A DNA stretch of 64,000 nucleotides. It comes from JALSHZ01 sp964614535 (lineage in GTDB: Bacteria > Pseudomonadota > Gammaproteobacteria > UWMA-0217). This document shows positions 60,102 to 64,000 of this stretch, in pieces. The notes below the pieces were generated by a model. The model did no database searches and had not been told where the DNA came from. It was given only the letters and a program-made list of their open reading frames with translations. Each line of letters begins with the position of its first letter. Position 1 is the first letter of the stretch. Both the position numbers and the translations under genes were made by a program. The stretch is taken from contig CAZTOZ010000039.1 in NCBI GenBank assembly GCA_964614535.1, positions 1 through 64,000 of the forward strand, read 5' to 3'.

Positions 60102-61034
60102 CTACTGGCCGCCACCGAGCTGATGGATATAGACCGTCAGCAACTTGATCGTGTCGTCGGAAAGACGCCCCTTCCAGGCCGGCATCTCACGACTGACGCC
60201 GTCGACGATCACCTTTTCGACCTCGGCCAGTTTCTCCTCGTAGGTCGCGGCGCCCGGCACGTTGGCGATCGTCCACACCTTGTCGGTGAGGTTGGCGGAG
60301 CCCTGCGATTTCATGCCCTTGCCGTCTTTTCCGTGACAGTAGTAACAACCGCCCTCTTCGCCGTTGAAGATGCGCTTGCCCTCCTCCACCTTGGCCTTGT
60401 CCTCACCGCCAATGCCGGAGAGCGAAAGCACGTAGGCCGCCACCGACTCCAGTTTCTCTTTCGGGAAGACGCCGGCGAACGACGGCATATAGCCATTGCG
60501 GCCATTCTTGATGGTGTGCTCGATCTCCTCGATGGTCCCGCCCCAAAGCCAATCGTCGTCACGCAGGTTGGGATAGAGCCCGATCACGCCATTGGCGCCC
60601 TTACCATGACAGGGGCCACAGTTGTCGGCGAACAGCACCTTTGCCATCGAATTGACGAATGCCATCTTGTCGGGATCCTGCATGATCTCGGCATGGCTGC
60701 TCTGGGAGATCTTCTCCAGATACTCCTTCTGCTTGACCGCTTGCTCGCCGGTCTGCATCTCCTTGAGGAACAGGGCTCGCATGTTCCAGTGGGTGGTCAC
60801 CTCCTCGCCCTTGCCGTTGACGAAGGTGATCTCGTTGAACATACCCTTGGTGAAACTCTTGCCGATGGGCCAGGTCGGATAGAGCAGCCAGTAGATCAGC
60901 GCAAAGATGATGGTGCCGTAGAACGCCCAGGTCCACCATGCCGGCACCGGATTGTTGTACTCCTGCAGGTCACCATCCCAGACGTGCCCGGTGGTTTCAG
61001 GTCCCTTGCTGCTGCGGTTATCGGCATTGCTCAT
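60102..61034 (-). CDS. ccoP: cbb3 oxidase subunit CcoP
   Basis: The 310-aa diheme cytochrome c has a membrane helix (about 30-55) and two heme-binding sites, CGPCHGKG (about residue 137) and CYYCHGKDG (about 232). It accepts electrons from soluble cytochrome c. The start overlaps the ccoQ stop by four bases. Confidence 0.97.
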   Translation of the reverse strand: MSNADNRSSKGPETTGHVWDGDLQEYNNPVPAWWTWAFYGTIIFALIYWLLYPTWPIGKSFTKGMFNEITFVNGKGEEVTTHWNMRALFLKEMQTGEQAVKQKEYLEKISQSSHAEIMQDPDKMAFVNSMAKVLFADNCGPCHGKGANGVIGLYPNLRDDDWLWGGTIEEIEHTIKNGRNGYMPSFAGVFPKEKLESVAAYVLSLSGIGGEDKAKVEEGKRIFNGEEGGCYYCHGKDGKGMKSQGSANLTDKVWTIANVPGAATYEEKLAEVEKVIVDGVSREMPAWKGRLSDDTIKLLTVYIHQLGGGQ

Positions 61035-61237
61035 TTTACATTACCCTTATCGTCTTTCATTTCAGGCTCGTCGTCATCCTGAAACGGTATGTATTTGTAG
61101 GATTCAAGGCGTCTGGCTCTCTCCCCGTTCGTGAACACATACAGAACGATGCCGATGAACAACGGAAAGAAAATCAGCAACGCAACGACCTTGCTGTTCG
61201 AGAGTTGCGTAATCCAGTGCCAGAAATCAGCCAGCAT
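61031..61237 (-). CDS. ccoQ: cbb3 oxidase subunit CcoQ
   Basis: The 68-aa protein has one membrane helix (KVVALLIFFPLFIGIVLYVF) and a basic Arg-rich segment then an acidic tail. It is in the correct place between ccoO and ccoP; CcoQ is variable in sequence, so position carries most of the weight. Confidence 0.88.
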   Translation of the reverse strand: MLADFWHWITQLSNSKVVALLIFFPLFIGIVLYVFTNGERARRLESYKYIPFQDDDEPEMKDDKGNVK

Positions 61238-61254
61238 CGGCCATCTCCGCCGAC

Positions 61255-61992
61255 CTAGCGAAACTCGACAAAGTAACCCTCGTCGTATTTGTTGAAGTCG
61301 ACCAGCGTACCCAGCATCTGCAGATAGGCCACCAGCGCATCCATCTCCGTCAACTTGTTGGGGTCGCCGTCGAAGTTACCCGCTTTCGCTTCGGCCAGCA
61401 GATTCTCCTCGGCCCGATTGATGTCGAGGTAGTTGGCCACCTCCTCACCGAACTTTTCGACGTTGGCGTCATACTCCTCCTTGGTCAGAGAATAGGGCAC
61501 GCCCACCTTCTTCAACGCCCGCATGCGATCGGCGACATCGGCATACTGCAAGCGGTTCTCCAGCAACCACGGGTAGTTGGGCATGATCGACTCCGGCACG
61601 ACGCTGCGCGGCGCAATCAGGTGCTGGACATGCCACTCGTTGGAGTACTTGCCGCCCACACGGGCCAGATCGGGACCGGTACGTTTGGAGCCCCACTGGA
61701 AGGGATGGTCGTACTGCGATTCGGCCGCCAGCGAGTAGTGGCCATAGCGCAACGCCTCGTCACGGAACGGGCGAATCATCTGTGAATGACAGAGGAAACA
61801 ACCCTCACGCTGGTAGATGTCGCGGCCGCGAAGCTCCAGCGGCGTGTAGGGACGGACACCCTCGACCTTCTCCACCGTCTCGTTGATATGGAACAGCGGG
61901 ACGATCTCGACCAGCCCCCCGACACCCATGGCCACGAGCGACAGGACGATCAGCAGGCCCGAATTGGTTTCGATGGTTTCGTGCTTGAACAT
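61255..61992 (-). CDS. ccoO: cbb3 oxidase subunit CcoO
   Basis: The 245-aa monoheme cytochrome c has an N-terminal membrane anchor (about 10-32) and the heme site CFLCHSQMI (about residue 65). It passes electrons to CcoN. It is 15 bases after ccoN. Confidence 0.97.
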   Translation of the reverse strand: MFKHETIETNSGLLIVLSLVAMGVGGLVEIVPLFHINETVEKVEGVRPYTPLELRGRDIYQREGCFLCHSQMIRPFRDEALRYGHYSLAAESQYDHPFQWGSKRTGPDLARVGGKYSNEWHVQHLIAPRSVVPESIMPNYPWLLENRLQYADVADRMRALKKVGVPYSLTKEEYDANVEKFGEEVANYLDINRAEENLLAEAKAGNFDGDPNKLTEMDALVAYLQMLGTLVDFNKYDEGYFVEFR

Positions 61993-62007
61993 TGTCTCGG
62001 CCTCCCC

Positions 62008-63462
62008 TTATGCCTGCGCCAGCTTGGCTGCTTCGGCAGCCTTGACCTCCGCCTCCTCGCGCTTGGCGAGGGCGATGGTCTTGTAGATGTTGTACACCAT
62101 GATCAGCATGCCGGTGAGGAAGATACCGCCACCGAGCGCCCGCGTTGCCAGCGGCCAGTGCATGAAAGCCACCGACTCGACGAAGGTATAGGCGAGGTTG
62201 CCATAATCGTCGAAGGCCCGGAGCATCAGACCCTGGCCGATACCCGACACCCACATCGCCACGATATAGAGCACGATGCCGATGGTCGCCAGGAAGAAAT
62301 GGATATAGACCAAACGCTGGCTGTAGAGCTTCGTGTTGTAGAGCTTGGGAATCATGTGGTACATCGAACCGAACGAGATCATCGCCACCCAGCCCAACGC
62401 GCCGGAGTGTACGTGCCCCACCGTCCAGTCGGTGTAATGCGACAGCGCGTTGACGCTCTTGAGCGACATCATCGGCCCCTCGAACGTGGACATGCCGTAG
62501 AAAGACAGCGCCGTGATCATGAACAGCATGATCGGGTCGCTGCGCAGTTTGTCCCAGGCACCGGAGAGAGTCATGACCCCGTTGATCATCCCACCCCAGG
62601 AAGGCATCAGCAGCACGATCGAGAAAGTCGCCGCCAGCGACGACGTCCAGTCGGGAATGGCCGTCCAGTGCAGGTGGTGGGTACCCACCCACATATAGAG
62701 GAAGACCAAGGCCCAGAAGTGGACGATCGACAGGCGATAGGAATAGATCGGCCGCCCCGCCTGCTTAGGCACGAAGTAGTACATCATCCCGAGAAAGGCC
62801 GCCGTGAGGAAGAAGCCCACCGCATTGTGGCCGTACCACCACTGGGTCATCGCATCCTGGGCCCCGGAAAACAGGCTGTAGGACTTCATCCCCGTCAGGC
62901 TGACCGGCATCGCCAGATTGTTGAAGATGTGCAGCAGGGCGGTGGCCAGGATGAACCCCATGTAGAACCAGTTGGCCACATAGATATGCGGCTGGGAACG
63001 ACGACGCAGGGTCTCGGCGAACAACCAGAAATAGGTGACCCAGACGACGGTGATCAGGATGTCGATCGGCCACTCGGGCTCGGCATATTCACGCCCCTGA
63101 CTGTAGCCGAGCATATAGCTGATGCCACCGAGCAGAATGGCGATATTCCAGCCCCAGAAGGTGAAATTGGCCGCTGCATCGCTGGGCAGACGCGCCTGAC
63201 AGGTCCGCTGCACGACATAATAGGAGGTGGCGAACAGTGCGTTGCCGCCAAAGCCGAAGATCACCCCGGAAGTGTGAACCGGCCGCAAGCGCCCGAAAGT
63301 GATGTATTCGATATCGAAATTGAGAAAAGGCCAAGCCAGCTCGGAAGCGATGTAGACGCCCGCCCCCATCCCCGCGACGGCCCAAAACAGGGCAGCAATC
63401 GCAAATTTCTTGACGATCTCGTAGTTGTACTCCTGATGCACGACAGGTACAGCGCCAGCCAT
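62008..63462 (-). CDS. ccoN: cbb3 oxidase catalytic subunit CcoN
   Basis: The 484-aa heme-copper oxidase subunit has 12 predicted helices, the copper-ligand region WWYGHNAVGFFLTAAFLG with its histidine, and a second pair in GTHHLHW. The conserved cbb3-type tyrosine lies in the helix SYRLSIVHFWALVF. It reduces oxygen to water at low oxygen concentrations. The ATG at 63462 has GGGAGAGG upstream. It is the first gene of the oxidase operon. Confidence 0.97.
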   Translation of the reverse strand: MAGAVPVVHQEYNYEIVKKFAIAALFWAVAGMGAGVYIASELAWPFLNFDIEYITFGRLRPVHTSGVIFGFGGNALFATSYYVVQRTCQARLPSDAAANFTFWGWNIAILLGGISYMLGYSQGREYAEPEWPIDILITVVWVTYFWLFAETLRRRSQPHIYVANWFYMGFILATALLHIFNNLAMPVSLTGMKSYSLFSGAQDAMTQWWYGHNAVGFFLTAAFLGMMYYFVPKQAGRPIYSYRLSIVHFWALVFLYMWVGTHHLHWTAIPDWTSSLAATFSIVLLMPSWGGMINGVMTLSGAWDKLRSDPIMLFMITALSFYGMSTFEGPMMSLKSVNALSHYTDWTVGHVHSGALGWVAMISFGSMYHMIPKLYNTKLYSQRLVYIHFFLATIGIVLYIVAMWVSGIGQGLMLRAFDDYGNLAYTFVESVAFMHWPLATRALGGGIFLTGMLIMVYNIYKTIALAKREEAEVKAAEAAKLAQA

Positions 63463-63659
63463 TATGCCTCTCCCAAATGTGATTTCAGCCTGACTCCGGG
63501 GCAACCGGGGCGCGAGCCCAGGCCATCCAAATAGAACAAAAGTCGCGTGAGGATACAGAAAGAGTGCGAAAAATCAATAATAACCAAGCGTTACAGTCAG
63601 GAAAACCGGGGCTCGACGAGCTCGGCCCTGGAACAACAATTCAACGACTTTTCAGACAC
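63463..63659 (-). promoter_or_regulatory. ccoN upstream region
   Basis: This gap between the partial bioC and ccoN must hold the cco promoter. On the minus strand TTGATT and TATCCT are 16 bases apart, a plausible sigma-70 pair. I looked for an FNR/ANR box (TTGATNNNNATCAA) and see only a TTGAT half-site, so oxygen control cannot be shown here. Confidence 0.35.
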
Positions 63660-64000
63660 TTACTCCTGCCGACAACCAACACCCCCAGCAACACCCACAG
63701 GGAAAAATTCTTCCACCCGGGAAGGGGGTGGCGCTTCCGGGACCCAGGCATGCCCATAGACCACTTCGTAGGTCGCCGGCAGCCGGCCCGCGCCATCTCG
63801 GAACCGCTCATAGGCACGACAGAGTCGCTCGTGGCCGCGCCGGCCGTGCAGCCCGCGGCGCCGCGTGGCCGCCGCGTTGACGGCGCCAATGGCCTTCAGA
63901 TCCCGCATCAGCGACAGCACGTCGTCATAGGTCAGCGTGATCATCTCCATGTCCATGACCGGCCCGGAGAAACCGCTCGCCAGCAACGCATCCCCCACAT
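63660..64000 (-). CDS. bioC: Malonyl-ACP O-methyltransferase BioC, C-terminal part (truncated by window)
   Basis: The last 113 codons of a longer minus-strand gene that runs off the window end. The segment has VGDALLASGFSGPVMDMEMITLTYDDVLSLMRDLKAIGA, RRGLHGRRGHERL and ATYEVVYGHAWVPE, which match the C-terminus of BioC. BioC methylates malonyl-ACP at the start of biotin synthesis. The SAM-binding N-terminal half lies outside the window. There is no link to the cbb3 genes other than orientation. Confidence 0.88.
   Translation of the reverse strand, partial: VGDALLASGFSGPVMDMEMITLTYDDVLSLMRDLKAIGAVNAAATRRRGLHGRRGHERLCRAYERFRDGAGRLPATYEVVYGHAWVPEAPPPSRVEEFFPVGVAGGVGCRQE

Noticed and set aside
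61786..63534. A 582-codon open frame on the plus strand opposite ccoO/ccoN
   Set aside because: Composition (Arg/His/Asp-rich) and position antisense to two clear oxidase genes show that it is not coding.
63463..63659. FNR/ANR box upstream of ccoN
   Set aside because: Only a TTGAT half-site is present; the second half ATCAA is not found at the right spacing.
1..64000. CRISPR arrays, tRNA/rRNA genes, insertion sequences, prophage genes
   Set aside because: I looked for regularly spaced short repeats, cloverleaf-type sequences, transposase and integrase motifs and saw none; a tRNA or small-RNA search program would be needed to be certain.

Overview
The window is a dense, high-GC stretch of a gammaproteobacterial chromosome. 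Nearly every gene has a clear gammaproteobacterial counterpart: yebC-ruvCAB-ybgC-tolQRAB-pal-cpoB, fabD-fabG-acpP-fabF-pabC-mltG-tmk-holB-pilZ, clpS-clpA, icd and mnmA. The aprM-aprB-aprA operon (APS reductase with the AprM membrane partner) and a complete cbb3 oxidase locus point to a sulfur-oxidising, microaerobic organism of the Chromatiales / sulfur-oxidising-symbiont type. That placement is inferred from gene content; no rRNA is present to confirm it. I see no tRNA, rRNA, transposase, prophage or CRISPR array.

Layout. 1-505: intergenic DNA with a 117-bp tandem repeat and a REP-like palindrome. 506-7041: an AhpD-like protein, a DUF302 protein, a minus-strand run dusA-nagZ-patatin-hpt-MTI phosphorylase (purine and methylthio salvage, muropeptide recycling, tRNA modification) and three small proteins. 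7383-11661: a three-gene surface-fibre locus (DUF4402 subunit, PapD-like chaperone, usher) with a hairpin after each gene. 11814-20492: a cold-shock gene, the Tol-Pal operon and the Holliday-junction genes, all on the minus strand. 20581-24830: slyD, an unknown 116-aa protein, and aprA/aprB/aprM. 25185-31138: single genes (lipase-like hydrolase, periplasmic protein, 2OG oxygenase, Aer-like receptor, spermidine-synthase-like protein, rdgC).

31188-37401: a TolC-family protein and a 1502-aa protein with eleven tandem cadherin-like domains, a likely type I secretion pair, but with no ABC transporter or membrane-fusion gene here. 37661-38854: a small conserved protein, a DUF98 chorismate-lyase-like protein and a small membrane protein. 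39000-41266: arsS and two glycosyltransferase-type genes (arsenosugar-associated set without arsM). 41231-48705: the fatty-acid / folate / cell-division operon, whose usual upstream part (fabH, plsX, rpmF) is missing at this end. 48894-54718: infA, clpA, clpS, icd, mnmA.

54779-63462: the cbb3 oxidase region on the minus strand, structural genes ccoNOQP followed by ccoG, an enlarged ccoH, ccoI, ccoS and an unannotated 34-codon membrane peptide gene that ends at a shared bidirectional terminator. The window closes inside bioC.

Functionally, the Apr proteins would oxidise sulfite to APS and feed electrons to the membrane through AprM, and the cbb3 oxidase would be a terminal acceptor at low oxygen. 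The DUF4402 chaperone-usher locus and the multidomain secreted protein are the likely surface-interaction systems. The best candidates for something under-described are the hairpin-partitioned DUF4402 locus, the 34-aa peptide of the cbb3 cluster, the membrane-extended CcoH and the 116-aa protein beside the apr operon.
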